A DNA stretch of 8,040 bases from Candidatus Heimdallarchaeota archaeon (GTDB lineage: Archaea > Asgardarchaeota > Heimdallarchaeia > Hodarchaeales > S146-22). Under the pieces are notes generated by a model. That model had not been told where the DNA came from, did not search any database, and saw nothing but the letters and a program-made list of their open reading frames with translations. A program made the position numbers and the translations under genes. Where the stretch lies: the NCBI GenBank assembly GCA_015520535.1, contig WAPZ01000717.1, positions 1 through 8,040 of the forward strand. The letters are read 5' to 3'. How positions within the stretch are numbered: the first letter of the stretch is position 1; each line of letters begins with the position of its first letter. This document shows positions 1 through 6,490 of the stretch, one piece after another.

Positions 1-23
1 AATTACATGAGGATGAATGTAAA

Positions 24-686
24 TTGTCCGCCACTCAGATTAATTGCGCCTATCATCCTACTATAACAGCAGTAAACACATGTGATCGTTGTAAGAGGCC
101 AATATGCTTAAATGATATCAATAAAGTAGAAATAAGGCTTTATGACAGCGAACCCATATACGATGATGACGACCCAGTTGTTACTGTGACCCGGGAAAAA
201 GTAGCATATTGTCCAATCTGTTATTATGATTATCAAGCATCCTCATATGGAACTGGTAATCGGATTATTAATATCATTGGTGGGATATTTGCGATTTTAT
301 TCTCAACTATAGGCTTTTTAGCTATCTATTCTGGCATTTCAACCGCAGTTTCTAATCCACAAAAGCTTACCATACCATTGATCATGTTCACATTGTTTAT
401 CGGTGGTGCGTTTGGCATTTTACCGTTTGCCATTAGTATAAAAACGCTCTTTGCCACTTGGACGTTATATCCAAAAAAACTTGCCGAAATTCAACAAAAA
501 AAGCAAAATTTTCTTAATTCGCTGCAATTAAATGCCAATACCACAACAGTTGGCGCATCTACATCCTTTGATTTGAATACGTTGACATGTTTTCAATGTG
601 GTGCTCCCATTCAGATAACAGATCGCTTTTGCAAGCGTTGCGGTGATCCAACGACGGATGAAAAAGCAAAATTTGGTATTTCATAA
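24..686 (+). CDS. Two-TM membrane protein with N-terminal B-box-like zinc finger and C-terminal zinc ribbon
   Basis: Not a gene I can name. Residues 8-66 carry a B-box-like cysteine/histidine set (C8, H11, C20, C23, C28, D31, C63, C66), with an acidic insert (DDDD at 47-50) between the second and last metal pairs. Two hydrophobic segments follow (about 81-105 and 115-140), each long enough to cross a membrane. The C-terminus has a four-cysteine zinc ribbon (C189, C192, C203, C206). Both zinc modules would lie on the same side of the membrane, probably the cytoplasm, which suggests protein-protein interaction rather than catalysis; that is inference. The TTG start at 24 has GAGG at 9-12, 11 bases upstream. 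The frame is open to the left edge, so an earlier start outside the window cannot be excluded. The gene converges on the winged-helix gene. Confidence 0.75.
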   Translation: MSATQINCAYHPTITAVNTCDRCKRPICLNDINKVEIRLYDSEPIYDDDDPVVTVTREKVAYCPICYYDYQASSYGTGNRIINIIGGIFAILFSTIGFLAIYSGISTAVSNPQKLTIPLIMFTLFIGGAFGILPFAISIKTLFATWTLYPKKLAEIQQKKQNFLNSLQLNANTTTVGASTSFDLNTLTCFQCGAPIQITDRFCKRCGDPTTDEKAKFGIS

Positions 687-725
687 TCTTACATAACGTT
701 TATAGAAGTGATTTGATTCTTGAAG

Positions 726-737
726 ACAAAAAAAATA
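726..737 (-). terminator. Oligo-T tract after the winged-helix gene
   Basis: Eight A on the + strand (728-735) read as eight T on the - strand, about 60 bases past the winged-helix stop codon. This is an archaeal-style oligo-T terminator candidate for the leftward unit. Confidence 0.4.
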
Positions 738-777
738 AAGAATGGGCTTGTTATGGCCGTCACAAAGGAGTAATCTT

Positions 778-797
778 ATTTTCCTTTTTCTTTTTAT
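778..797 (+). terminator. Pyrimidine/oligo-T tract after the zinc-finger membrane protein
   Basis: Runs of four to five T separated by C follow the stop at 686 by about 90 bases. This suits archaeal intrinsic termination, which needs only oligo-T on the non-template strand. The tract overlaps the 3' end of the convergent winged-helix gene. No strong hairpin is seen. Confidence 0.35.
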
Positions 798-1063
798 TCC
801 CCATTGAAAAAGTCTAAAAAACTAATCATTTTGTAATAAGCTGACAAAAATTCACGACCCCGTTCGGTTATGATATAGAGTTGTGCATCCTCTTCTGAAG
901 GTTTTGCCAAACCGTTTTCGATCAAAATAGTTAAAAATTGTCGAGCTCGGTCATTTGGAATTTCCGTCCCATAAGCCAGTCGTGTAAGCCGAACGCCGTT
1001 TGGTGAGCGTTTAAGAATTTCAAGCATAGTAGCCAGAATTTCGTATTTTGTGCGACGTTTCAT
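794..1063 (-). CDS. Small stand-alone winged-helix DNA-binding protein (archaeal HTH_45-like)
   Basis: An 89-residue protein that is almost entirely one winged-helix domain. It has a basic start (KRRTKYEI), helix 1 to about residue 19, a helix-turn-helix region to about residue 50 including ILIENGLAKP, then a wing with LYIITERGREFL at about 62-73 and a short C-terminal helix. The 'ITERGREFL' wing followed by a helix is characteristic of the single-domain archaeal winged-helix proteins grouped as HTH_45. It probably binds DNA as a dimer and acts as a transcription regulator; the target is unknown. The ATG has GAGGTT on the - strand (1070-1075), 6 bases upstream. It lies 52 bases after the beta-helix gene on the same strand with no clear promoter between them, so the two are probably co-transcribed. 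Confidence 0.8.
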   Translation of the reverse strand: MKRRTKYEILATMLEILKRSPNGVRLTRLAYGTEIPNDRARQFLTILIENGLAKPSEEDAQLYIITERGREFLSAYYKMISFLDFFNGE

Positions 1064-1069
1064 TATGGG

Positions 1070-1075
1070 AACCTC
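1070..1075 (-). promoter_or_regulatory. Ribosome-binding site GAGGTT of the winged-helix gene
   Basis: GAGGTT on the - strand lies 6 bases before the ATG at 1063. It fixes this start and shows that the gene has its own translation signal within the presumed two-gene transcript. Confidence 0.6.
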
Positions 1076-1115
1076 GTTTTATCAGAAATATCATGGTAGT
1101 GCTAGTGGCAAGAGC

Positions 1116-2429
1116 TCAATTAGTTGTGTCCTCTTTGTTAAAAAATGGATTACCACTTTTGGGCAATCTAGGTAAGGTTTCCACTTTTTTTGGTGTATAT
1201 TTGAAATTAACGGTGGGGTCAGCAAGTAATTCTTCTGTGTAGAGAATTTCACCTTTTACTTTAACTTTTTTCTCTAATTTAATAGTTGCCCCATGCAGTG
1301 CCTCAACCTCACTACCTTCGCGGACTTGAATAAGGTCAGCCACTAATAAACCACGAGCTTTACTTTTCTTGCCTAACACGATTTCATGGGCAATGACAGC
1401 ATCTTTAGCCTCGATTTCACCGCCAACTTTAACAATTTCAGCGTTCATCCGGAGTAATTTGATAGTACCGCCGATGTTGACTGTTTTGGCGATAATTTCT
1501 TGAGAAAATTCCGCTTTACCACCAACAGAAAGTTTCTCTGTTACTTTCAACTGAGCGTCGCATTTAAAGAGCCCGCCGACATCGATTTTTTCAGCCTCTA
1601 AATTCCCAGATACTTTAATTTTTCCTCCGACTTTAATAGTTTCTATATGCACATTATTACTGAGTTTGGCGGTTCCCCCGACGACAAGCACTTGACCCCG
1701 AATATTTCCTTCTAACTTGCATTTACCACCAACATCAATCTTTTCAACTTCGATTTCACCTTCACCGCTTAATATACCACCAACATCGATCTTACCGCCA
1801 TGAACTATTCCTTCTAATTTACATTTACCACCGACATCCACACTTGTAAAGTGAATTTCCCCTTCCGACTTAAATTTACCCCCAACTTCTATATCTTCGA
1901 ATACTCCACCATGTAACGACAACTTCCCGCCTACATCGACGTGCTTTATCTCAGAGGGCTTGAAAAGTTCAGCTGAACCACCGACATCCACCGAATCACA
2001 TTTCTTAATTTTACCAGCTCGCAATTTCCCACCGACATCAATGTCACGTGCTATAATCGTTCCTTCAACGATCAATTCTGAATCTAAGTCAATTTTATCC
2101 GCCGTAAGATCGTCTTGGACATATAATCGTTGACCGACAATTGTGTCACCGTTCATACTGCCTTTAACTGATAATGTTCCTTGAATATCCACGAGCTTTT
2201 CTACCCCAAGATCCCCATAAATCGTCACTACTGCATCTTCATCATCTACATGAAAGGATTGAGCAACTACTCCGACTAGAAAGGTGGCATCGCCTTGACA
2301 AATAATTTTACCTGTAACGGTAATTAAATCGGTTTCACTAGTCACAGTTGCCCCATGCCTGACAATCACATCACCATCATACTTTGTTAAAACCACATTT
2401 TGTCCACTCACAATTTTTTCTTCAGCCAT
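1116..2429 (-). CDS. Bactofilin-like polymer-forming beta-helix protein with 17-residue VGG repeats
   Basis: A protein of 437 residues from the preferred ATG. Residues about 131-350 hold thirteen consecutive units starting (D/E/K/V/S/N)(V/I)GG. Ten are exactly 17 residues, two are 16 and one is 18. Less regular coils continue on both sides. One turn per about 17 residues of alternating hydrophobic positions fits the right-handed beta-helix of bactofilins, the polymer-forming cytoskeletal family. Bactofilins usually have about six turns and 100-200 residues; this would be roughly three times longer. There is no signal peptide or membrane segment; the tail (about 400-437) is proline-rich and probably disordered. 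The ATG at 2429 is preferred over the in-frame GTG at 2438 because that GTG is part of the GGGTGA ribosome-binding site. It is followed 52 bases later by the winged-helix gene. A scaffold or filament role is inferred. An alternative is another beta-helix family such as a silencing or adhesion repeat. Confidence 0.75.
   Translation of the reverse strand: MAEEKIVSGQNVVLTKYDGDVIVRHGATVTSETDLITVTGKIICQGDATFLVGVVAQSFHVDDEDAVVTIYGDLGVEKLVDIQGTLSVKGSMNGDTIVGQRLYVQDDLTADKIDLDSELIVEGTIIARDIDVGGKLRAGKIKKCDSVDVGGSAELFKPSEIKHVDVGGKLSLHGGVFEDIEVGGKFKSEGEIHFTSVDVGGKCKLEGIVHGGKIDVGGILSGEGEIEVEKIDVGGKCKLEGNIRGQVLVVGGTAKLSNNVHIETIKVGGKIKVSGNLEAEKIDVGGLFKCDAQLKVTEKLSVGGKAEFSQEIIAKTVNIGGTIKLLRMNAEIVKVGGEIEAKDAVIAHEIVLGKKSKARGLLVADLIQVREGSEVEALHGATIKLEKKVKVKGEILYTEELLADPTVNFKYTPKKVETLPRLPKSGNPFFNKEDTTN
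1380..2039 (-). repeat. 51-bp-period coding repeat (13 units) within the beta-helix gene
   Basis: The thirteen VGG units form a DNA array with a period of about 51 bp. Two stretches of 28 bases starting at 1709 and 1811 differ at only three positions and are exactly 102 bp (two units) apart. Both encode DVGGKCKLEG. This suggests growth by duplication of whole beta-helix turns or gene conversion among them. Other units are diverged in sequence but keep length and the VGG core. Confidence 0.8.
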
Positions 2430-2434
2430 TTTAT

Positions 2435-2440
2435 TCACCC
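2435..2440 (-). promoter_or_regulatory. Ribosome-binding site GGGTGA that decides the beta-helix protein start
   Basis: On the - strand GGGTGA is followed by 5 bases and then ATG (2429). The GTG inside this element, at 2438, opens the longer frame but is better read as part of the ribosome-binding site. Confidence 0.6.
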
Positions 2441-2490
2441 TATTACATTATTCTTTTTTGTTCTTCAAGTTCACCAGACAATTCACTACT

Positions 2491-2500
2491 ATTAAAAATT
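2491..2500 (-). promoter_or_regulatory. Possible TATA element for the beta-helix/winged-helix unit
   Basis: AATTTTTAAT on the - strand lies about 60 bases before the preferred ATG. Transcription would then begin near 2465, leaving a leader that contains the GGGTGA site. The match is weak in such AT-rich DNA. Confidence 0.25.
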
Positions 2501-2698
2501 AAGGCACATTTTACAAGCGCATTTTATGATAACAAAAAGTAGACACAAAATGTGACCATCCAATGTCTAGGCAATATTACAACAAAACCCCACAAAAAAT
2601 AGTGTTACATAGTGAGATCGAATGAAGGAAATCCACCCTAAATAAAAGAATTTATATTTCAAAAATTAAGATTAAAAACAATTATGTCAAATTCAGCC

Positions 2699-2732
2699 AA
2701 AAAAGAACAAAATTTTGAAGGGTTACAAAAAA
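2699..2732 (-). terminator. Oligo-T tracts after the Uma2-like gene
   Basis: Two runs of six A on the + strand (2727-2732 and 2699-2704) are six-T runs on the - strand. They lie about 40 and 70 bases past the stop codon and fit archaeal oligo-T termination. Confidence 0.35.
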
Positions 2733-2770
2733 TCAAGCACAACAATAAATAATAGTCATAAATTTGAAAA

Positions 2771-3667
2771 TTAACGTGTTTCTTTTTCTAACTGCGCTTT
2801 CAGTTTTTTTAATTCTTCTTCTAATTGTGTAGCACGTAATTCTGCAGTCTCGGCACGTTTCCGTTCTTCCTCGGCACGTTTCCGTTCTTCCTCGGCACGT
2901 TCAAGTGCTAACTCACTTTTGGTTTTAAATGGAGTCATGGTTTCTCGATTGATAAGGATCAGCCGATACCGCGGAAGATCACCATCGTATCGTTTATTCA
3001 ACAACATAATGCCGAAGGCAAAGGGAAGAATATCCTTTCTGACATCAATGATTTTGGTAGGGTCTAATGCACCCTCTTTGTCTTTTTCATACTCTTTAAG
3101 GCAGACTTCACGAAGTTCTGCTATTTTATACGGCTCATCAGGTGACTCTTGATAGTACACGCGAAGGAAAGGTGCGCGAAGTTCAAATGGCTGCTGAAGA
3201 TAAGGATTAAACACAATATACAGCGGAATACCTACACGTCGGCACTTTTCAACCGTCATCCCTATATCTTTATTGTAGGTCGATCGTGAAAGAATATTCA
3301 GCGCCAAGGTGGGTCGCCGGTTTCCGTATTTTATCGCACGATAAGAAGAAATCTCATATGGCAAGGTAAAATTGCGAAAATACGAAAGATCAAATTGGAG
3401 ATTCAGTTCCTCCTCGTCAACCATAAAATAATGATGAAGATCCCACATAGTCCGATCCTGCGGAAAGTTTGTCGTGAGCACATCATAAAGATAAGTAATT
3501 TCAGCGGAATGTGGCTCACTTTCACGCCGACCAAGACGTGGTTTTGGTCTTTTTGTTAACTCTAGTTCCTCATAGGCCTCTACATGCCTCGTACTACCAC
3601 GTGGCATGAGAATGCGTTCCTCATCAGCATGGTTCAAACCCGGCGTGGTCATTTTCAATCTCCTCAT
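2771..3667 (-). CDS. Uma2-like (DUF820) PD-(D/E)XK-fold protein with coiled-coil tail
   Basis: A 298-residue protein. The middle (about 50-190) resembles the Uma2/DUF820 family of predicted restriction-endonuclease-like proteins. FDLSYF (D93) matches the usual PDVVV acid strand. RPTLALNILSRST (118-130) matches the usual P-D-L-V-V-E-V-L-S-P-S-T strand, and GIPLYIVFNP (146-155) matches GVPEYWLVDP. The E normally before VLS is N124 here, and the usual EKR lysine position appears to be T138, so catalysis may be lost; this alignment is by eye. Residues about 250-298 are a charged coiled coil (EEERKRA repeats), a common tail in this family. Two starts compete: the ATG at 3667 has GAGGAT close before it, while ATG 3652 (residue 6) has GAGGAGAT 5 bases before it and may be the true start. 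It is divergent from the methyltransferase gene. Confidence 0.7.
   Translation of the reverse strand: MRRLKMTTPGLNHADEERILMPRGSTRHVEAYEELELTKRPKPRLGRRESEPHSAEITYLYDVLTTNFPQDRTMWDLHHYFMVDEEELNLQFDLSYFRNFTLPYEISSYRAIKYGNRRPTLALNILSRSTYNKDIGMTVEKCRRVGIPLYIVFNPYLQQPFELRAPFLRVYYQESPDEPYKIAELREVCLKEYEKDKEGALDPTKIIDVRKDILPFAFGIMLLNKRYDGDLPRYRLILINRETMTPFKTKSELALERAEEERKRAEEERKRAETAELRATQLEEELKKLKAQLEKETR
2850..2901 (-). repeat. 21-bp tandem repeat (about 2.5 copies) encoding the coiled coil
   Basis: Two perfect 21-base copies (2850-2870, 2871-2891) and a 10-base partial third (2892-2901) encode AEEERKR heptads in the Uma2-like tail. A 21-bp unit is exactly one coiled-coil heptad, so copy-number changes would keep frame and register. 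Confidence 0.9.
3658..3665 (-). promoter_or_regulatory. Ribosome-binding site GAGGAGAT favouring the internal Uma2-like start
   Basis: On the - strand GAGGAGAT ends 5 bases before the ATG at 3652, stronger than the GAGGAT next to the ATG at 3667. It supports a 293-residue product. Confidence 0.45.
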
Positions 3668-3687
3668 GAATCCTCTTCCCTACATAG

Positions 3688-3696
3688 TTTAAAAAG
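3688..3696 (-). promoter_or_regulatory. Possible TATA box of the Uma2-like gene
   Basis: CTTTTTAAA on the - strand. Starting about 25 bases downstream, the transcript would begin near 3665. That would give a short leader for the ATG at 3652 and almost none for the ATG at 3667. Tentative in AT-rich DNA. Confidence 0.3.
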
Positions 3697-3760
3697 CTAG
3701 CGCAACTCTATCAAGAAAATTTTAATCAAAAAACCTCTAAGTGCTATCTCGAAATTCGCA

Positions 3761-3774
3761 TAAAAAAATTAATA
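3761..3774 (+). promoter_or_regulatory. Possible TATA element of the methyltransferase gene
   Basis: TAAAAAAATTAATA lies 34 bases before the preferred ATG at 3808. Initiation about 25 bases downstream would give a short leader containing the GAGGT site. Weak consensus. Confidence 0.25.
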
Positions 3775-3796
3775 ATTTCAAAATTAGATGTGAGTC

Positions 3797-3801
3797 GAGG
3801 T
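3797..3801 (+). promoter_or_regulatory. Ribosome-binding site GAGGT that decides the methyltransferase start
   Basis: GAGGT lies 6 bases before the ATG at 3808. The upstream in-frame GTG at 3790 has no comparable element before it, so the shorter protein is preferred. Confidence 0.6.
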
Positions 3802-3807
3802 TTCTGC

Positions 3808-5256
3808 ATGACCAATCAGAAGAGTGAGTCACACAAGAGTCGAAGAACCTTTGGTGCTCATTTAACGCCAATCGAGCTGTTCCAAACTTTCATATTACCA
3901 GAAATCAGAGAACATCTATATGAATACTGCTGGGTAGATCTGTTTGCTGGAGAAGGAAATTTAATTCTTCCAATACTTTCAGTAATTCCAGAAAATGAAC
4001 GTCGTAGATTTTTTAGAGACCATATGTTATTATTTGATATACAAGAGGCAATGGTAGCAAAGGCGATTGAACACGCAGAAACTTACGGAATTCCGCAGGA
4101 GCTGGCGAAAAAAAATATTATCCGTTATGATACGCTCCAATCGTATCCCAAGATTCTCTTCAAGAGTAAATTTCCGTTATATCATATAACAAATCCACCA
4201 TATCTTTACATTGGTTATATAGTGAAGCATAAAGAAACACAACATTATTTAGAATATTTTAAGGGTGAAAATGAAGGATATCAAGACCTTTATCAGTTAG
4301 CGTTGATGAATGATTTGCGGTATGGTTTAAAGAAGATGATTTACATTATTCCCTCAAATTTTCTTTTTGGTCATTCAGTTTCCAACAAAATTAGAGATGA
4401 CTTTTTGAAGTATTACGGGATTAAAAAGTGTTATATTTTTGAACGAAATGTTTTTGAACACACTGGGGTTAACGTAGTGTTGTGCTTTTTTGAGCGAAAA
4501 CCACATCCTAAAGTTGAGCCAGTTACGTTTGAAGGAATTAAATTTTTTGAGAATTCACAGTTTAAAAAAAGGTATATCCTGCATCCAAAAACACATTATC
4601 GTGCGGGAAACGATTTTGAAGAATTTTTAAGCGATTTTAAAGCCTCGAAACCACTAAAGGTCACCTATTATTTAACGATAGATGAAGTTAACAAAAATCT
4701 GGGCGAATATGTGCTTAAAGTCATCGATGCAAACCATTTTAGCGGAAAAGGATACAATATAAGGGAAATTCATGTGAATAAAAAGTTGTATGAACACGTA
4801 AAAAACAATATTCTTTTCGTACGGACGGTAGATACAGGATCACGGGACGGAAGAGCTGGTTTATATCTCATTAAAGAGGTGTTTAATGTTGACGGTATTT
4901 TAGTAAGTAAAGCACCGTATCGAACACATCCAATACAAATATTTTTTTCTCCACGCATTTCACCGGAAGATCAGCTCATACTAAAGGAGTACTTCAATTT
5001 AATTTTAGAATTTTATCGCCAAAAGACAGACAGCGAATTTATGACCACATACAAATATTCAAAGAGTGAATATACAAGAAAATATTTAGGTCTTACCCAA
5101 ACAAAAAGATTAATAGAGACGTTTCCACTTTTGCAAATAACACCGACACAAAAACAACTGCTTCATGAATTGTTAGAAAAAAAGGACATAGAACAGCTGT
5201 TCTCCTTTTTAAAGCAAATAAGAAATAACAAAACGCTTCCACAATGGTTTTCATGA
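3808..5256 (+). CDS. TaqI-like gamma-class N6-adenine DNA methyltransferase
   Basis: A 482-residue protein from the preferred ATG. It transfers a methyl group from S-adenosylmethionine to adenine N6 in DNA. The motifs run in the gamma order: motif X GAHLTP (16-21), motif I DLFAGEGN (44-51, AdoMet binding), an acid in LLFDIQ (D77), D108 in YDTLQS, the catalytic NPPY (129-132), then QDLYQ and IIPSNFLFG further on. This order and the PSNFLFG plus VFEHTGVNVVL block resemble M.TaqI and the Eco57I-like methylases. The C-terminal part from about residue 240 lacks a recognised motif and is probably the target-recognition region; the recognition site cannot be read from sequence. No nuclease domain is fused. 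The divergent Uma2-like gene is the only candidate nuclease partner in view; an orphan or defence-system methylase is also possible. Confidence 0.85.
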   Translation: MTNQKSESHKSRRTFGAHLTPIELFQTFILPEIREHLYEYCWVDLFAGEGNLILPILSVIPENERRRFFRDHMLLFDIQEAMVAKAIEHAETYGIPQELAKKNIIRYDTLQSYPKILFKSKFPLYHITNPPYLYIGYIVKHKETQHYLEYFKGENEGYQDLYQLALMNDLRYGLKKMIYIIPSNFLFGHSVSNKIRDDFLKYYGIKKCYIFERNVFEHTGVNVVLCFFERKPHPKVEPVTFEGIKFFENSQFKKRYILHPKTHYRAGNDFEEFLSDFKASKPLKVTYYLTIDEVNKNLGEYVLKVIDANHFSGKGYNIREIHVNKKLYEHVKNNILFVRTVDTGSRDGRAGLYLIKEVFNVDGILVSKAPYRTHPIQIFFSPRISPEDQLILKEYFNLILEFYRQKTDSEFMTTYKYSKSEYTRKYLGLTQTKRLIETFPLLQITPTQKQLLHELLEKKDIEQLFSFLKQIRNNKTLPQWFS

Positions 5257-5274
5257 ATAAAAGAGCAATTTTTA

Positions 5275-5300
5275 AAAGAAAGAAAGAAAAGAGGAAAAAT
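5275..5300 (-). terminator. T-rich tract between convergent methyltransferase and exchanger genes
   Basis: The 50-base convergent gap is almost pure purine on the + strand, giving a nearly continuous pyrimidine, T-rich run on the - strand just past the exchanger stop. A T5 run on the + strand (5269-5273) follows the methyltransferase stop. Both fit oligo-T termination. Confidence 0.4.
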
Positions 5301-5306
5301 CTTTCA

Positions 5307-6482
5307 TTATAGAACAAAGACTAAGAAACTAATGCCAGCAACGGTCGAAGAAAAAAGGAGTATTCCTTCCATGCGGGTAATTTTGTGGTCATCAATGATA
5401 CTGAGTTTCAAGCCGAGTGCAATAACCGCAATGGAACCAAATAAAAGTGCAAATTCTGGGGAAAGATTTAATTTAACACCCACAAGAGCTGCAACAAGAA
5501 AGCAAAAACCAAAAAGAAAATAAAATGTCTGTGTAATTGCCACAATTTGATTATTAATTCCTAATTCTTCTGTTGTCTTATCTAATAATGCACGCGTGGT
5601 AATTAAAATTTCGGGTAGGGTCGTAAAAAAACCGATAACAACTGTTAAAAGCAGCAGCGGAAGTTCTTCGAATTGGGCTAAGGAATGCTCTATTGCCGAT
5701 GATAATAAATCACCACCAATGGTACTTCCTAAAATTCCAATAGCAAAAAGACCAATAAGAGCCGGTAATTTTATTTTAAAGAAAAACGTATCTTCATGTA
5801 ACGCCTTTTTTTTCGAAACCTTTTCCGACTCGTCTCCTGTCCTCTTCAGAAGGAAATATAAATTAAAGATAAAAGCCGCATAAATTAAAACTAGTATGAT
5901 TCCCCCAACCCATTCAATAGCAACTACTTCTACGGTGGTGCCTTGACCCACTACTAAGGAATATGTCATAAAAAGCAAACTGAAAATTATCATACCTAAA
6001 AGATTTTCTGATTCCAATCCACTTATAGCCGGAGAGGGAATGTGGGGTGCGTTGCGGGTTACATATATGATGGCGATGCCTAACATCAGTGCATTAATTA
6101 AAACTGTTGTCAGAATAAGAGTGACTGCAAATTGCGCACTACTGCCACCATCTAGGATAAGTAAAATTACCACCACCAATTCGGGAAAAAAGGCACATAC
6201 ACCCGTTATAATAGATATAAGATATTTATCCATTCCCAAACGCAATGAGATACCTTTAATACTTAATACAATAAATTCACTCATCGCAAAGACAAGCATC
6301 AGTCCAGCAATAAATTCTAATTCAAATTTAACAGTTGGTATAAGATCTAAAAATGCTACTGCACCTAAAATAGCACCCAAAACAACAAAAATGCGTTCCA
6401 TCAAACCTAAGTGCCCAACAATTGTTGTAAATGAATCTAACAGATCTTGATTCTCTAATTCCTCTGGAATTGTTGTTTCCAT
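5307..6482 (-). CDS. CaCA-superfamily cation exchanger (Na+/Ca2+ or Ca2+/H+ antiporter-like)
   Basis: A 391-residue membrane protein with about ten hydrophobic segments in two halves, separated by a charged loop (about 210-240, KRTGDESEKVSKKK). Each half carries a degenerate alpha-repeat. The first has FFPELVV with E101; the second has FFTTLPEILITTRALL with E291. These match the G-T-S-L-P-E helices whose glutamates bind the cation in CaCA exchangers such as NCX_Mj. The following helices, normally G-S-N-(I/V)-x-N, are changed: the first reads LTTVLIN (only N130 kept), the second QTFYFLF with no Asn. Ion specificity is therefore uncertain and may be unusual. The ATG at 6482 is preferred over the GTG at 6494 because that GTG lies inside the AGGTGA ribosome-binding site 8 bases upstream. 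It converges on the methyltransferase gene and is divergent from the acetyltransferase gene. Confidence 0.75.
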   Translation of the reverse strand: METTIPEELENQDLLDSFTTIVGHLGLMERIFVVLGAILGAVAFLDLIPTVKFELEFIAGLMLVFAMSEFIVLSIKGISLRLGMDKYLISIITGVCAFFPELVVVILLILDGGSSAQFAVTLILTTVLINALMLGIAIIYVTRNAPHIPSPAISGLESENLLGMIIFSLLFMTYSLVVGQGTTVEVVAIEWVGGIILVLIYAAFIFNLYFLLKRTGDESEKVSKKKALHEDTFFFKIKLPALIGLFAIGILGSTIGGDLLSSAIEHSLAQFEELPLLLLTVVIGFFTTLPEILITTRALLDKTTEELGINNQIVAITQTFYFLFGFCFLVAALVGVKLNLSPEFALLFGSIAVIALGLKLSIIDDHKITRMEGILLFSSTVAGISFLVFVL

Positions 6483-6490
6483 AGCATTAA

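Larger units (their letters stand above)
2441..2770. other. Intergenic region between the beta-helix gene and the Uma2-like gene
   Basis: About 330 AT-rich bases with no supportable gene. It holds the probable upstream control region of the leftward beta-helix unit. This includes two similar nonamers (CACATTTTA at 2505-2513, CGCATTTTA at 2518-2526) and a small inverted repeat CACA-AAA-TGTG at 2544-2554. Oligo-A runs at 2699-2704 and 2727-2732 read as T tracts after the Uma2-like gene. No tRNA-like or long-stem structure was seen. Confidence 0.5.

Noticed and set aside
1048..1242. 64-codon frame on the + strand overlapping the winged-helix and beta-helix genes
   Set aside because: It overlaps well-supported genes on the other strand, has no ribosome-binding site and no recognisable domain.
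1380..2039. CRISPR-like array suggested by the 51-bp periodicity
   Set aside because: The period is a multiple of three within an open frame and the conserved part encodes VGG; it is a protein repeat.
2618..2641. Seven-codon ATG frame in the beta-helix upstream region
   Set aside because: Too short and without a clear function or promoter.
2441..2770. Possible CRISPR or tRNA in the longer intergenic stretches
   Set aside because: No regularly spaced direct repeats and no cloverleaf or T-loop-like sequence were seen here or at 7293-7644.
2919..3152. 77-codon + strand frame opposite the Uma2-like gene
   Set aside because: No domain or translation signal, and it lies fully inside a supported gene.
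4770..5317. Two - strand frames of 62 and 74 codons over the methyltransferase 3' part
   Set aside because: Low-complexity F/L-rich shadows of the methyltransferase gene without a ribosome-binding site.
5332..6450. Three + strand frames opposite the cation exchanger
   Set aside because: They are the antisense of a clear membrane protein; their composition is explained by reverse complements of hydrophobic codons.
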